A stretch of DNA of 64,000 nucleotides from Palleronia sp. LCG004 (GTDB taxonomy: Bacteria > Pseudomonadota > Alphaproteobacteria > Rhodobacterales > Rhodobacteraceae): NCBI RefSeq assembly GCF_032931615.1, contig NZ_CP136760.1, forward strand, positions 248,001-312,000, in the 5' to 3' direction. The notes beneath the pieces were generated by a model. That model worked only from the letters and a program-made list of their open reading frames with translations, was not told the origin of the DNA and did no database searches. Positions 44,670 to 53,361 of this stretch are shown piece by piece; the stretch's first letter is position 1, and every line of letters begins with the position of its first letter. The position numbers were made by a program, and so were the translations under genes.

Positions 44670-45370
44670 GTTGGTCTCTCCTGCTGATATGGTTCTTGTG
44701 GTTTATCGATTGTCTGAACGAAGGACTTCGTCTTCTCTAGGCCAAGCCGCATGTGGGTATCGATCTCTGCACGCATGTGTTCGAGATCCGCGCCAAGGGC
44801 GAGCCGGACGTAATCGTCGTGGCTTTCGCGCTTCGGTCCGGTTATCCCATGTGCCCTGTGATGTGCGGCCCAGTAGAGTTGCAGACGCCCACGGATTCCC
44901 CGCCAGCTTTCCAGCAGTAATGCATTTCCGCAGGCCTCGTAGCAGAGGCCGTGCAGATGGAGCTCGGCGTCGATGGCCTGAACATCATCACCTGCGTCGA
45001 TCGCCGCGAAAAGGGATTGGTGGCGCTCCGCGAGCTCGGCGCGGAACCGTGCGTCGCGTCGATCCCAAATCTGCTCGAAAGCGAAACGTTCGAGACAGAT
45101 CCGCATCGCGTAGATATCGTCGATATCCTTGAGCGACAGGTCGAGGACCCGTGTGCCGGTGAACGCCACGGAGACGAGGAGGCCTTCGTCGATGAGCCTT
45201 CGCATGGCTTCGCGCATCGGGCCACGGCTCACTCCGAAACGCGCGGACAGCGCGGTCTCCGTCATCGGCTCGCCCGGTTCGAACTCACCGCTCAGGATCG
45301 CGACGCGCATCGCCCGGACGATCTGATCGGCCATGGTCTCGCGCCGTATCACCGTGTCGAGCATCGTCAT
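44666..45370 (-). CDS. GntR/FCD-family transcriptional regulator
   Basis: Regulator of 234 residues: winged helix at about 10-75 (IVRAMRVAILSGEFEPGEPM, then LSARFGVSRGPMREAMRRL), FCD ligand domain from about 90, with helical AMRICLERFAFEQIWDRRDA and the metal/ligand-site His region ELHLHGLCYEACGNALLLE. The start MTMLDTVIRRET at 45370 was chosen over the longer open frame because homology begins there and AGGA lies upstream. A perfect palindrome 17 bp upstream is probably its own operator. First gene of the amino-acid importer operon. Confidence 0.88.
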   Translation of the reverse strand: MTMLDTVIRRETMADQIVRAMRVAILSGEFEPGEPMTETALSARFGVSRGPMREAMRRLIDEGLLVSVAFTGTRVLDLSLKDIDDIYAMRICLERFAFEQIWDRRDARFRAELAERHQSLFAAIDAGDDVQAIDAELHLHGLCYEACGNALLLESWRGIRGRLQLYWAAHHRAHGITGPKRESHDDYVRLALGADLEHMRAEIDTHMRLGLEKTKSFVQTIDKPQEPYQQERPT

Positions 45371-45386
45371 GAGCAGGCATCCTGCA

Positions 45387-45400
45387 GATTGTCTACAATC
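45387..45400. promoter_or_regulatory. Candidate GntR/FCD operator upstream of the amino-acid operon
   Basis: GATTGT (45387-45392) and ACAATC (45395-45400) are perfect inverted repeats with a 2-nt centre, embedding TTGTNNACAA, a usual form for FCD-type GntR sites. It lies directly in front of the gntR start, fitting autoregulation of the whole operon. Confidence 0.6.
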
Positions 45401-45699
45401 AACGAGGCTACATGAAGGACGCTCATTGTCAAACGCCAGCGAACTATGCGGCGTCACCTAAAGATAGGCTCCGTAAGTCCGTCATTGGCGAAGAGCAAAG
45501 ATCAACTTTAGGCTGTGGATGTTCGACCCAACTTGGATTTCTCTATCAGAAAAACTGATAGTGATTTTCTTGCAGGTACTTGTGGCTAGAAAGTCAAAAA
45601 AACGGATGAACACTGGCTGGGTCGATCCAACGGGGCTCCGTCCGGTTCCTATATGTGCGAATGCCGGAAACCGTCGTGTCGAACTTAGCACGGCGACAG
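45401..45699. other. AT-richer intergenic region with a hairpin
   Basis: 300 bp between gntR (start) and the Alph_Pro_TM gene (end), both on the minus strand. CTATCAG/CTGATAG with a 5-nt A loop forms a hairpin at 45543-45561 and could end the upstream transcript. The rest should contain the gntR promoter; no gene is seen. Confidence 0.45.
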
Positions 45700-46434
45700 C
45701 TACCTGCGGGCCAGCGCTGCTCCCGCCCAGCCCACGACAAGGGCGACGATCACGCAGGCGAGGCCGTAAAGCGGCGGATAATTCCGCGCGGCGAGCCGGA
45801 TGCCCCGCTCGAACCCGGTGAGTCTGACCCCGAACGTATGGGTGTCGACAGACAACACCTCGCCTTCCGAGACCAGATAGACCTGCGCCGTGTAGATGCC
45901 CGGCTTGGCGTTCGACGGGAGCGACCACCGTGCCGAGAAGAAATCGCGCGAGTGGAACTGGATCGCGTTCTCGCGATAGCCGTACTGGAACTGCCCCTGG
46001 AGCACGGTCAGCAACGCCTCGTCGAAGGGATCGGCCAGTGCGCCAGGTTCCATCCGCGCGCCTTCGATGATATCGAGCGGGGTCAGCTCCAGTGCCTCCG
46101 CCGTCATCCGTTCGAGCGACGGCCCACCGAGCAGGTAATAGCTGTCCGGAAGCAGCCTGTAGAATGCCCGTTCGGTCGTGAGGAACATGCCCGCGCGACG
46201 CCCCTTGCGATCGACCACACGGTTGCGGCGCGGACCGTAGATCGCAATCAGCATCTCGTAGCTTTGGCCCGCCACGTCGTCCACGCTGCCGAACAAGGCC
46301 ATCTGCTCACCCGCGAAGCGGGAGTTGATCTGCACGTCGGGGGCTGCGAAGGCGATCTCGACCGATTGCGCCCGTGATTGTCCGGAGACGAAAATCGTCA
46401 GGGCAACAAGCAGCCAGAGACGAAGCGCGCTCAT
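45700..46434 (-). CDS. Alph_Pro_TM (TIGR02186) family membrane protein
   Basis: Protein of 244 residues: signal peptide (LWLLVALTIFVSGQSRAQ), a periplasmic domain with VEIAFAAPDVQINSRFAGEQ and AIYGPRRNRVVDRKGRRAGM, and one C-terminal span (LYGLACVIVALVVGWAGAALA). This is the alphaproteobacterial TIGR02186 family, usually found beside TauE-type exporters, as here: its ATG overlaps the end of the upstream TauE gene by 4 bp. Function unknown; a periplasmic partner of the exporter is inferred from the constant linkage. Confidence 0.85.
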   Translation of the reverse strand: MSALRLWLLVALTIFVSGQSRAQSVEIAFAAPDVQINSRFAGEQMALFGSVDDVAGQSYEMLIAIYGPRRNRVVDRKGRRAGMFLTTERAFYRLLPDSYYLLGGPSLERMTAEALELTPLDIIEGARMEPGALADPFDEALLTVLQGQFQYGYRENAIQFHSRDFFSARWSLPSNAKPGIYTAQVYLVSEGEVLSVDTHTFGVRLTGFERGIRLAARNYPPLYGLACVIVALVVGWAGAALARR

Positions 46435-47360
46435 GGCAGTTCCTCCACCTCTACCTCTGACGAGACGAAGATCGGACCGGGATCGATGAAGAGGTCAATG
46501 GCGAAATTGGCCGCGACGCCCAGCACCAGAAGCGACAGCAGGACGCGCAGCTGCGCTCCGCCGAGTCGACCGCCAAGCGCGGTGCCGACCTGAGCACCAA
46601 CCACGCTGCCGATCATGAGGCAAAGTGCCAGCACGATGTCGACGGTCTGGTTCTGCCAGGCATGGAGGAAGCAGGTCACCGCCATGACAGCCGCGAGGTG
46701 CATCAGCGACGTGCCGATGACGAACTTGCCGGGGATCCGCAGCAGATAGACCAGAGCCGGAACGAGGATGAATCCGCCGCCGATCCCGAGCAGCGCCCCG
46801 ATGAAGCCGATCGCGGCCCCGATGATGACGACCGGGATCGCCGAGATATACATTCCCGATCTGCGGAACCGCATTCTCAAAGGCCAGGTCTTGGTCCAGT
46901 CCCGCCGCTTGGGGGTCTGTCGGGTAGCCGATCCGTTACGGCTTCGAAAGATCGACCTGACCGATTCGATCAGCATGATCGTCCCGATCGACCCGAGAAG
47001 AACGAGGTAGCTGATCGCCAGCACCGCATCGAGCTGACCGAGCTGTCTGAGCCAGTCGAAGGTCGCGACGCCCAGGACGGATCCGACCGCGCCGCCCGCG
47101 ACGAGCACCCCCCCGAGCTTGATGTCGATCGTCTTGCGCCGCCAATGCGCCATCGCCCCGGATGCCGAGGAGGCCACGACCTGTGCCGTCACGGACGCGA
47201 CCGCCACAGGCGAGGGCACCCCCGAGATCAGCAGGAGCGGCGTGAGGAGGAACCCGCCGCCCACACCGAAGAGGCCCGCGATCGCTCCGACCCCGGTTCC
47301 GACGGCGACGAGCGTAAAGAAACTCAGCGAGATCTCGGCGATGGGCAGATAGATCGGCAT
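46431..47360 (-). CDS. TauE/SafE family anion exporter
   Basis: Membrane protein of 309 residues, about eight spans, of the TauE/SafE/TSUP family, which exports sulfite, sulfoacetate or related organic anions. The two family repeats are readable: AGLFGVGGGFLLTPLLLISG near 30 and GALLGIGGGFILVPALVYLL near 190. A hydrophilic loop at about 135-165 (SRNGSATRQTPKRRDWTKTW) separates the halves. Coupled to the Alph_Pro_TM gene. Substrate cannot be read. Confidence 0.88.
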   Translation of the reverse strand: MPIYLPIAEISLSFFTLVAVGTGVGAIAGLFGVGGGFLLTPLLLISGVPSPVAVASVTAQVVASSASGAMAHWRRKTIDIKLGGVLVAGGAVGSVLGVATFDWLRQLGQLDAVLAISYLVLLGSIGTIMLIESVRSIFRSRNGSATRQTPKRRDWTKTWPLRMRFRRSGMYISAIPVVIIGAAIGFIGALLGIGGGFILVPALVYLLRIPGKFVIGTSLMHLAAVMAVTCFLHAWQNQTVDIVLALCLMIGSVVGAQVGTALGGRLGGAQLRVLLSLLVLGVAANFAIDLFIDPGPIFVSSEVEVEELP

Positions 47361-47462
47361 GTGCCGGGCACCTCTTCGCGGATGGTGAACGCCGGATCGC
47401 CGGGCGTTGGTCGTCCGAGCCTATAATACGGCGCGCGGCGGACGCATACCCGCGCGGATCAT

Positions 47463-48386
47463 TCAGCCGCCAAATCCTGCGATCGCCGCGAGATCGGCGA
47501 TGCGTTCGCGTTGTTCGCGCATGTATTCGCCGTAATTCACGCCCCTGAGGAAGCGCAGATCGACACCCAGCGCGTCCATCAGCGCGCGGAAGTCGGCGTC
47601 CTGCGTCGCGGTTTCGACCGTATCGCAGAATGCGTCGATATCGGGTTCGGGCGTGCCTGCGGGAAACATGAAGCCGAAGCTCTGGATCATCGACAGATCC
47701 ACGCCCTGCTCGCGTGCCGTGGGCAGGTCCGGCATGCGTTCGAGCCGCTCGTCGGAAAGGACGCCGAGGATCCTGAACTCGCCCGTCTCGTGCTCGCGGA
47801 TGACGCCCGGCAGCGGCGTGACCACAGCAGTCACGAGACCGTCGAGCACGGACATGACCTTGTCGGGCCCCGCCTCCACGGCGATGAGCTGGAACTGATG
47901 TCCGCTCGCGTCCTCCATCAGGAGACCGGCGAGCTGCGAAAGCGTTCCGCGCTCGATCGCGAGGCGTGCATCCTCGGTCGCGAGGAGATCTTCGAGACCC
48001 GACAGCGCCTCCTCCCCGCCGATGCCCGCGACGGCGAGGGGGGTTTCGGCGAACATGCAGGCGGGTGCGATATCCTCCATGCCGAAGGGTGCGGCCCCGG
48101 TCGCCATCCCGACAAGCGTGTTGGTCAGATAGAGCCCGGCCGTCTTTCCGTCCGGTGCGCTCGCAAGGGCCTGCTCCATGCCGACGATCCCGCCCCCGCC
48201 CGAGCTGTTCGCGACGATGACGCTCGATCCGAGCTCCTCCTCCATCAGATCGGCGATGGCGCGGACCATGATGTCGGTGGGGCCCGCCGGATCGTAGGGC
48301 ACGATGAGTGTGATCGCGTCGCCGTCCTGGGCGGAGGCTTGACCGCAGATCGCGATGAGGGCGGCGCAGGCTGCGGCTCTGGTCAT
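47463..48386 (-). CDS. Orphan TctC-type (Bug) solute-binding protein
   Basis: Periplasmic protein of 307 residues, tripartite tricarboxylate transporter receptor family. Signal peptide MTRAAACAALIAICGQASA; then ITLIVPYDPAGPTDIMVRAI, the usual ligand-loop motif, and NSSGGGGIVGMEQALASAPDG. No TctA or TctB membrane gene is adjacent, as is common for this over-represented family. It might serve a distant transporter. The ATG at 48386 follows GAGGAGCG at slightly long spacing. Confidence 0.85.
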   Translation of the reverse strand: MTRAAACAALIAICGQASAQDGDAITLIVPYDPAGPTDIMVRAIADLMEEELGSSVIVANSSGGGGIVGMEQALASAPDGKTAGLYLTNTLVGMATGAAPFGMEDIAPACMFAETPLAVAGIGGEEALSGLEDLLATEDARLAIERGTLSQLAGLLMEDASGHQFQLIAVEAGPDKVMSVLDGLVTAVVTPLPGVIREHETGEFRILGVLSDERLERMPDLPTAREQGVDLSMIQSFGFMFPAGTPEPDIDAFCDTVETATQDADFRALMDALGVDLRFLRGVNYGEYMREQRERIADLAAIAGFGG

Positions 48387-48464
48387 CGCGATCGACGCTC
48401 CTCGTGAAATGATGAGCGATCTGTGACATGTCGCGCCACGAAAGGGAAGTTGCTCCTCCGCCTC

Positions 48465-48929
48465 TCAGCCCCGGCCGCGATAGGGCGGCACCCCCTGATC
48501 GGGCACCCAGACATCCTGGGGACAGGAGCCGGTCTGCCAGAAGACATCGATCGGGATGCCGCCCCGCGGATACCAGTAGCCACCGATCCTGAGCCATCGC
48601 GGCCCGAGGAACTCCGCCAGCCGCCGCGCGATCGAGATCGTACAGTCCTCGTGGAAAGCCCCGTGATTTCTGAAGGATGTGAGAAAGAGTTTCAGCGATT
48701 TCGATTCGATCAGCCAGTCACCCGGAACGTAGTCGATGACGAGATGCGCGAAATCGGGCTGCCCCGTCATCGGGCAGAGCGACGTGAATTCGGGGGCCGT
48801 GAATCGAACGTTGTAGCTCACATCGGCCTGCGGATTCGGCACGCGTTCGAGTTCGGCCTCCTCGGGCGAGGCCGGGATCCGGGTCGCACCGCCCAGCTGC
48901 GTGAGGTTGGCGTAGATATCGTCGGACAT
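48465..48929 (-). CDS. queF: NADPH-dependent 7-cyano-7-deazaguanine reductase QueF
   Basis: Converts preQ0 to preQ1 with NADPH in queuosine biosynthesis. 154 residues, the short YkvM-type form. Catalytic Cys52 in [13 protein letters not shown], Asp59 in the same motif, QueF motif ESKSLKLF at 75-82, and His93-Glu94 in NHGAFHED. The ATG at 48929 has GGAAG upstream; longer open frame has no family similarity. Last gene of the queCDEF operon, 20 bp after queE. Confidence 0.93.
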   Translation of the reverse strand: MSDDIYANLTQLGGATRIPASPEEAELERVPNPQADVSYNVRFTAPEFTSLCPMTGQPDFAHLVIDYVPGDWLIESKSLKLFLTSFRNHGAFHEDCTISIARRLAEFLGPRWLRIGGYWYPRGGIPIDVFWQTGSCPQDVWVPDQGVPPYRGRG

Positions 48930-48949
48930 TCGCCCACTTCCTTCTCGGA

Positions 48950-49657
48950 TCAGACGCCGCGCCTGTTGCCCCAGATGAGGACATGGAGCTGCGGCAGGAT
49001 GCGCGGCGCGAACCATCGATCGGCCATCGCGGTTTCGGTGAGCCAGGCGAGGCGCTCCGACAGCGCTGCGGGATCGACCGGCATCGCAGGATCGCTATCG
49101 GGATTGCCCGGCTGGAGATAGAGCGGCAAGTCGGGGTGCCGCGCATGGGTTTCTCGCGCCCAGTCGTAGTCGGTGCGGTCGAAGATCACGATCTTCATCA
49201 CGATCCCACCGGCATCACGCCCCATCGACAGGCATTCCGAAAAGGCATCCCAATCAACGCGCTCGCCACTCGACGGGGGTTTCGGCGAAAGGACCAGCAT
49301 GTCCAGATCGGAGAACCACGGCCGCGCGACGGAGCCCTGCGTCTCGCACGCGAAACGGTATCCCTCCGCCCGGCCCCGCGCGATAAGCGGTCCGAAATCC
49401 TGGATGGCCGGGTTGCCGCCACTCAGCGACACGGTCAGCGGTCGCCTGTCCGATAGGCGCACGACCTCGTCCCATATGGCATCCGTCTCCATCACGGCCC
49501 AGTCGTGACGATAGCGGCTCTCGACCGCATGCAGGCTGTCGCACCAGGCGCAGCGATAATCGCAGCCGCCCGCGCGCACGAAGACCGTGGGCTCGCCGAT
49601 CAGCGCGCCCTCGCCCTGGATCGTCGGGCCGAAGATTTCGGCGATCCTCAGGCTCAT
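48950..49657 (-). CDS. queE: 7-carboxy-7-deazaguanine synthase QueE
   Basis: Radical SAM enzyme of 235 residues that makes 7-carboxy-7-deazaguanine from CPH4. The 4Fe-4S motif CX3CX2C is Cys32, Cys36, Cys39 in [12 protein letters not shown], and the SAM-binding glycine stretch is [10 protein letters not shown] terminus [18 protein letters not shown] is typical. Its ATG at 49657 overlaps the queD stop by 4 bp. Part of the preQ1-riboswitch-controlled operon. Confidence 0.94.
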   Translation of the reverse strand: MSLRIAEIFGPTIQGEGALIGEPTVFVRAGGCDYRCAWCDSLHAVESRYRHDWAVMETDAIWDEVVRLSDRRPLTVSLSGGNPAIQDFGPLIARGRAEGYRFACETQGSVARPWFSDLDMLVLSPKPPSSGERVDWDAFSECLSMGRDAGGIVMKIVIFDRTDYDWARETHARHPDLPLYLQPGNPDSDPAMPVDPAALSERLAWLTETAMADRWFAPRILPQLHVLIWGNRRGV

Positions 49658-50010
49658 GGCCGATATTCCGCCCAGGTCTTGGGCGTCTCGCTCACCGCCA
49701 CGGCGGAGGTCTCGGGCCAACGCGCCGCACACCAGTCGAAGAGGTGCCGTGCCAGATTCTCGGCCGTCGAGGGCACGTCCAGGACGTCGTCGAGATGCCG
49801 GTGATCGAGCGTCTCGTCGATATGGTCCTTGAAAGCCGCCAGCTCGCGGTAATCCCGAACGAACCCGTCCGGCCCGGGTGCCTCGGCCGAAAGCTCGACC
49901 ACCACGACATAATTGTGGCCGTGAAGCCGCGCGCAAGGGTGATCGTCCGGCAGATGCGACAGCCGGTGCGAAGCGGAGAAGTGGAATTCCTTGCGGATGC
50001 GAAAGCTCAT
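49654..50010 (-). CDS. queD: 6-carboxytetrahydropterin synthase QueD
   Basis: Makes 6-carboxytetrahydropterin from dihydroneopterin triphosphate, the first dedicated step toward queuosine. 118 residues. Zinc histidines His15, His30 and His32 ([17 protein letters not shown]), catalytic Cys26 ([11 protein letters not shown]), and DHRHLDD near 70. ATG at 50010 overlaps the queC stop by 4 bp, so translation is coupled. Confidence 0.94.
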   Translation of the reverse strand: MSFRIRKEFHFSASHRLSHLPDDHPCARLHGHNYVVVVELSAEAPGPDGFVRDYRELAAFKDHIDETLDHRHLDDVLDVPSTAENLARHLFDWCAARWPETSAVAVSETPKTWAEYRP

Positions 50011-50702
50011 CCCCGCGCCTTCACGGCTTGCGCCCAGAACTCCGGATCGGCGTAATCCGTCGGATCCTCGATGCCCGCGAGATGGAAGGCCTCGCGCCGC
50101 TCTACGCAGGTGCCGCAGCGTCCGCAATGCTTCTCGCCGCCCTTGTAGCAGGACCATGTCTCGGCAAAGGGCGTGCCGTGGCGCGCGCCCTCGCTCACGA
50201 TATCGGCCTTGGTCCGGTCGACGAAAGGCGTCAGCAGCCGCGTCTCTGCATAGCCTTCGAGTGCTGCGCGCTGCATGGCGTCGAAGGCCCGGGCGAAGCC
50301 GGGACGGCAATCGGGATAGATGAAATGATCGCCCCCGTGGATGGCCGTCGCCACCCCCTCGTCGCCATTCGCGGCCGCGATACCGAACGCGATGCTGAGC
50401 ATGATCGCGTTGCGGTTCGGCACCACCGTGATCCGCATCGTCTCCTCGGCGTAATGGCCGTCTGGCACATCGAGATCGTCGGTCAGCGCCGATCCTGTCA
50501 GTGCCGCGCCGATGCCGCGCATGTCGATGAGATGATGGGGCACGCCCAGCCGCGTCGCGGCGGCGGCGGCGAAATCGAGTTCCTTGCGGTGCCGCTGTCC
50601 GTAATCGAACGAGACGAGGCGTGTGAGGTCGTCCGTCGCCGCCGAGATATGGGCAAGCGACACGGAATCGAGTCCGCCGGAGCAGATGACGAGAGTCTTC
50701 AT
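50007..50702 (-). CDS. queC: 7-cyano-7-deazaguanine synthase QueC
   Basis: ATP-dependent enzyme of 231 residues converting carboxydeazaguanine to preQ0. P-loop [13 protein letters not shown] at residues 6-18, FDYGQRH near 32, and zinc cysteines Cys185, Cys193, Cys196, Cys199 ([15 protein letters not shown]). The start at 50702 is fixed by the riboswitch: the AAGGG ribosome-binding site at the end of the preQ1 element lies 8 bp upstream. First gene of queC-queD-queE-queF. Confidence 0.94.
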   Translation of the reverse strand: MKTLVICSGGLDSVSLAHISAATDDLTRLVSFDYGQRHRKELDFAAAAATRLGVPHHLIDMRGIGAALTGSALTDDLDVPDGHYAEETMRITVVPNRNAIMLSIAFGIAAANGDEGVATAIHGGDHFIYPDCRPGFARAFDAMQRAALEGYAETRLLTPFVDRTKADIVSEGARHGTPFAETWSCYKGGEKHCGRCGTCVERREAFHLAGIEDPTDYADPEFWAQAVKARG

Positions 50703-50709
50703 TATGGGG

Positions 50710-50746
50710 CCCTTGTTTTGATGACCGGGTAGGCTGCGACCGGTTG
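50710..50746 (-). promoter_or_regulatory. preQ1-I riboswitch upstream of queC
   Basis: On the minus strand, ACCGG (50744-50740) and CCGGT (50728-50724) form stem P1 around a loop beginning TCGCAGCC; the A-rich tail CATCAAAACAAGGG follows. The words GGTCGCAG and CAAAACAAGGG agree with the Thermoanaerobacter tengcongensis preQ1-I riboswitch, with the ribosome-binding AAGGG at the 3-prime end. Binding preQ1 should fold the pseudoknot over this site and block translation of queC. The downstream genes make preQ1, so feedback control is expected. Confidence 0.85.
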
Positions 50747-50789
50747 CGGGGGCCATACCGTCGCCGGTCCGGCCATGCAAGGGGGGCGC

Positions 50790-51374
50790 TCAGGCGGCGC
50801 GGGCGAGGGTGTCCAGCATTTCGCGGATCGCCGCCCGATCGGTGCCGGACGCCACCAGAAGCGTCGCACCATAGGCCGCCGCGACGAGCGCACGGGCCTT
50901 CGCCCGTGCGGCCGCACCGTCACCTTCGGGCAAAGCCTCCACGAGAATCTGCTCGAGTGCGTCGTTGTGCTCGGCCGCTATCTTACGGATCTCGGGATCG
51001 TGGCGCGCCATCTCGCTGATGCAATTGACCATGAAGCAGCCCCGTGCGTCGTCCACCATCGCGATCGCGTGGAGCATCTGCGAAAGCCGGTCTTGAAACG
51101 TCCCGTCGCGCGTGGCGATCTCCCGCAGAAGCGCGTCGCACCGCGCGGAATAGAGCTGGAGTGCCGCCAGCATCGCGCCCCGTTTCGAACCGAATGCCGC
51201 GTAGAAGCTCGACCGGCTCAGGCCCATTGCAGCGATCAGCTCGCCCACCGACGTGGTTTCGAACCCACCCTCCCAGAGAAGATCCATGGCGATCTGGAGC
51301 ACGGCTTCCCTGTCGAAGCCGGCCGGCCGCCCGAGGGCCTTGGGAAGAGGTGCCTCATTGCACATGGATGGCAT
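50790..51374 (-). CDS. TetR-family transcriptional regulator
   Basis: Repressor of 194 residues from the chosen ATG. The helix-turn-helix is at about 20-60 (DREAVLQIAMDLLWEGGF, then ELIAAMGLSRSSFYAAFGSK); the C-terminal ligand domain has RGCFMVNCISEMARHDPEIR, a common subgroup feature. The start is uncertain: ATGs at 51401 (9 residues longer) and 51362 are also possible; GGAAG lies 10 bp before 51374. It has no obvious divergent target except the region toward the MarR gene. Confidence 0.82.
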   Translation of the reverse strand: MPSMCNEAPLPKALGRPAGFDREAVLQIAMDLLWEGGFETTSVGELIAAMGLSRSSFYAAFGSKRGAMLAALQLYSARCDALLREIATRDGTFQDRLSQMLHAIAMVDDARGCFMVNCISEMARHDPEIRKIAAEHNDALEQILVEALPEGDGAAARAKARALVAAAYGATLLVASGTDRAAIREMLDTLARAA

Positions 51375-51468
51375 CTTAGTCGATCTTCCGCGGAATTTCA
51401 TCGTCTGTCTCGTTAAAGATGCGCGATATCGGGGGTTTGCGCGGCGACCTTTCGAAAGCTGTCCTGCA

Positions 51469-51906
51469 TTAACCGGTCGGTCCGAACCCCGCCAGCTTCC
51501 GGAGGCATTTGATGAGGATCTCGCGCTCCGCCTGAGACAAACTTTCTAGCATCGCCATGTTCTGCCGTTCGGCCACGACGACCAGATCCTCGAATGCACG
51601 CCGCCCGAGCGGCAAAAGGGTCAGGATCTCGCGGCGGCGATCCTCGGCGCTTTCGCGTTTCGCGACGAAACGCTTCCGCCCCAACGCCGCGACCGCACGG
51701 CTGATCTTGGTCTTGTGGGTCTTCGAGAGGCGCCCGACCTCGCTTGCGCTCATGTCCCCGTAACGGCCCAGATGGAACAGGACGCGCCATTCGGTGCGCA
51801 GCATGCCGTAGCGCGCCTTGTAGATCCGCGCGAAACCCTGCCCCGTCTCCTCCGCGGCCTGGTTCAGCAGGTAGGGAACGAAGGTTCCAAGATCGAAATC
51901 GGCCAT
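51469..51906 (-). CDS. MarR-family regulator, possibly of homogentisate catabolism
   Basis: Winged-helix regulator of 145 residues. DNA-binding region at about 45-95: [20 protein letters not shown] and [26 protein letters not shown] in outline, then long C-terminal dimerisation helices. The ATG at 51906 gives standard length. It is divergent from hmgA with 80 bp between, the usual arrangement for a MarR repressor and its target, so HmgR-like control of homogentisate breakdown is inferred. Confidence 0.85.
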   Translation of the reverse strand: MADFDLGTFVPYLLNQAAEETGQGFARIYKARYGMLRTEWRVLFHLGRYGDMSASEVGRLSKTHKTKISRAVAALGRKRFVAKRESAEDRRREILTLLPLGRRAFEDLVVVAERQNMAMLESLSQAEREILIKCLRKLAGFGPTG

Positions 51907-51934
51907 CTGCGGGTCCGGGAACGGAAAGGGTTGT

Positions 51935-51952
51935 TGGTTACAAAAGCAACTT
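51935..51952. promoter_or_regulatory. Candidate MarR operator between marR and hmgA
   Basis: GTTAC (51937-51941) and GCAAC (51946-51950) form an imperfect inverted repeat with a 4-nt A spacer (4 of 5 pairs) in the short divergent region. Placement fits a shared operator; the match is weak. Confidence 0.35.
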
Positions 51953-51986
51953 CTACCACGAACCGCAACGACGCGGAGGACACAGG

Positions 51987-53345
51987 ATGATAGATCGGGC
52001 ACCTCGGCCGGGGCCGCCGCCTGCACAGGGGCCCGGTGTCGCGGACGGCTACATGCCGGGCTTCGGCAACGACTTCGAGACCGAGGCGCTGCCGGGCGCG
52101 CTGCCGCGGGGCATGAACTCACCGCAGAAGGTCGCCTACGGCCTTTACGGAGAGCAGCTTTCGGGCACCGCCTTCACCGCGCCGGGCCACCGCAACGAAC
52201 GGACATGGTGCTACCGCATCCGTCCGTCCGTCCGCCATCAGGGACGCTACGCGCGCTTCGACCTGCCCTATTGGAAGACCGCGCCGCACATCCCCGAGGA
52301 CGTGACTTCGCTCGGGCAATATCGGTGGGACGCGGTTCCGCACGGGACGGTCGATACCGATTGGCTGACGGGAATGCGCACGATGACCAGCGCGGGCGAC
52401 GTCAACACGCAGACCGGCATGGCCTCGCATGTCTATCTCGTCACCAGCTCGATGGAGGATGCGTATTTCTACTCCGCCGATGGCGAACTCCTCGTGGTCC
52501 CGCAGGAAGGGCGTCTGCGCTTCGCGACCGAGCTTGGCATGATCGACCTTTCTCCGCAGGAAATCGCGATCCTGCCGCGCGGTCTCGTCTACCGCGTCGA
52601 GGTGCTAGAAGGTCCCGCCAGGGGCTTCGTCTGCGAAAATTACGGTCAGCCGTTCGCCTTGCCGGATCGCGGCCCGATCGGGGCCAACTGCCTCGCGAAC
52701 CGGCGCGACTTCAAGACGCCCGTCGCGGCCTTCGAGGATCGCGAGGCACCCTCGACCATGACCATCAAGTGGTGCGGCCAGTTCCATCGTTCCGAGATCG
52801 GGCACTCGCCACTCGACGTCGTCGCCTGGCACGGGAACTACGCGCCGGCGAAATACGACCTCAACACCTTTTGCCCCGTGGGTGCGATCCTTTTCGACCA
52901 TCCCGACCCGTCGATCTATACCGTGCTGACGGCCCCGTCCGGGATCGAAGGCACCGCGAATATCGATTTCGTGCTGTTCCGCGACCGCTGGAACGTGGCC
53001 GAAAACACGTTCCGGCCGCCCTGGTATCACAAGAACGTCATGTCCGAACTGATGGGAAATATCCACGGACAATACGATGCGAAACCTCAAGGCTTCGTAC
53101 CGGGCGGCATGAGCCTGCACAATTGCATGTTGCCCCATGGCCCCGATCGCGAGGCCTTCGAAAAGGCGTCGAATGCGGATCTGAAACCGCAGAAGCTCGA
53201 GAACACCATGTCCTTCATGTTCGAGACGCGGTTTCCACAGCATCTCACGGAATTCGCGGCGCACGAGGCTCCCCTTCAGGACGGTTACGTCGAATGCTGG
53301 GACGGACTCGAAAAGAAGTTCGACGGTACGTCGGGCGTGAAATAA
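51987..53345 (+). CDS. hmgA: Homogentisate 1,2-dioxygenase HmgA
   Basis: Fe(II) dioxygenase of 452 residues opening the ring of homogentisate to maleylacetoacetate in tyrosine/phenylalanine breakdown. N terminus [19 protein letters not shown] is diagnostic. Iron ligands His348 and Glu354 ([14 protein letters not shown]) and His384 ([10 protein letters not shown]) keep the spacing of the human enzyme (335, 341, 371). ATG at 51987 follows GGAGGACACAGG. The fumarylacetoacetase gene follows 16 bp later. Confidence 0.96.
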   Translation: MIDRAPRPGPPPAQGPGVADGYMPGFGNDFETEALPGALPRGMNSPQKVAYGLYGEQLSGTAFTAPGHRNERTWCYRIRPSVRHQGRYARFDLPYWKTAPHIPEDVTSLGQYRWDAVPHGTVDTDWLTGMRTMTSAGDVNTQTGMASHVYLVTSSMEDAYFYSADGELLVVPQEGRLRFATELGMIDLSPQEIAILPRGLVYRVEVLEGPARGFVCENYGQPFALPDRGPIGANCLANRRDFKTPVAAFEDREAPSTMTIKWCGQFHRSEIGHSPLDVVAWHGNYAPAKYDLNTFCPVGAILFDHPDPSIYTVLTAPSGIEGTANIDFVLFRDRWNVAENTFRPPWYHKNVMSELMGNIHGQYDAKPQGFVPGGMSLHNCMLPHGPDREAFEKASNADLKPQKLENTMSFMFETRFPQHLTEFAAHEAPLQDGYVECWDGLEKKFDGTSGVK

Positions 53346-53361
53346 CGGTCTCGGTTCCAGG

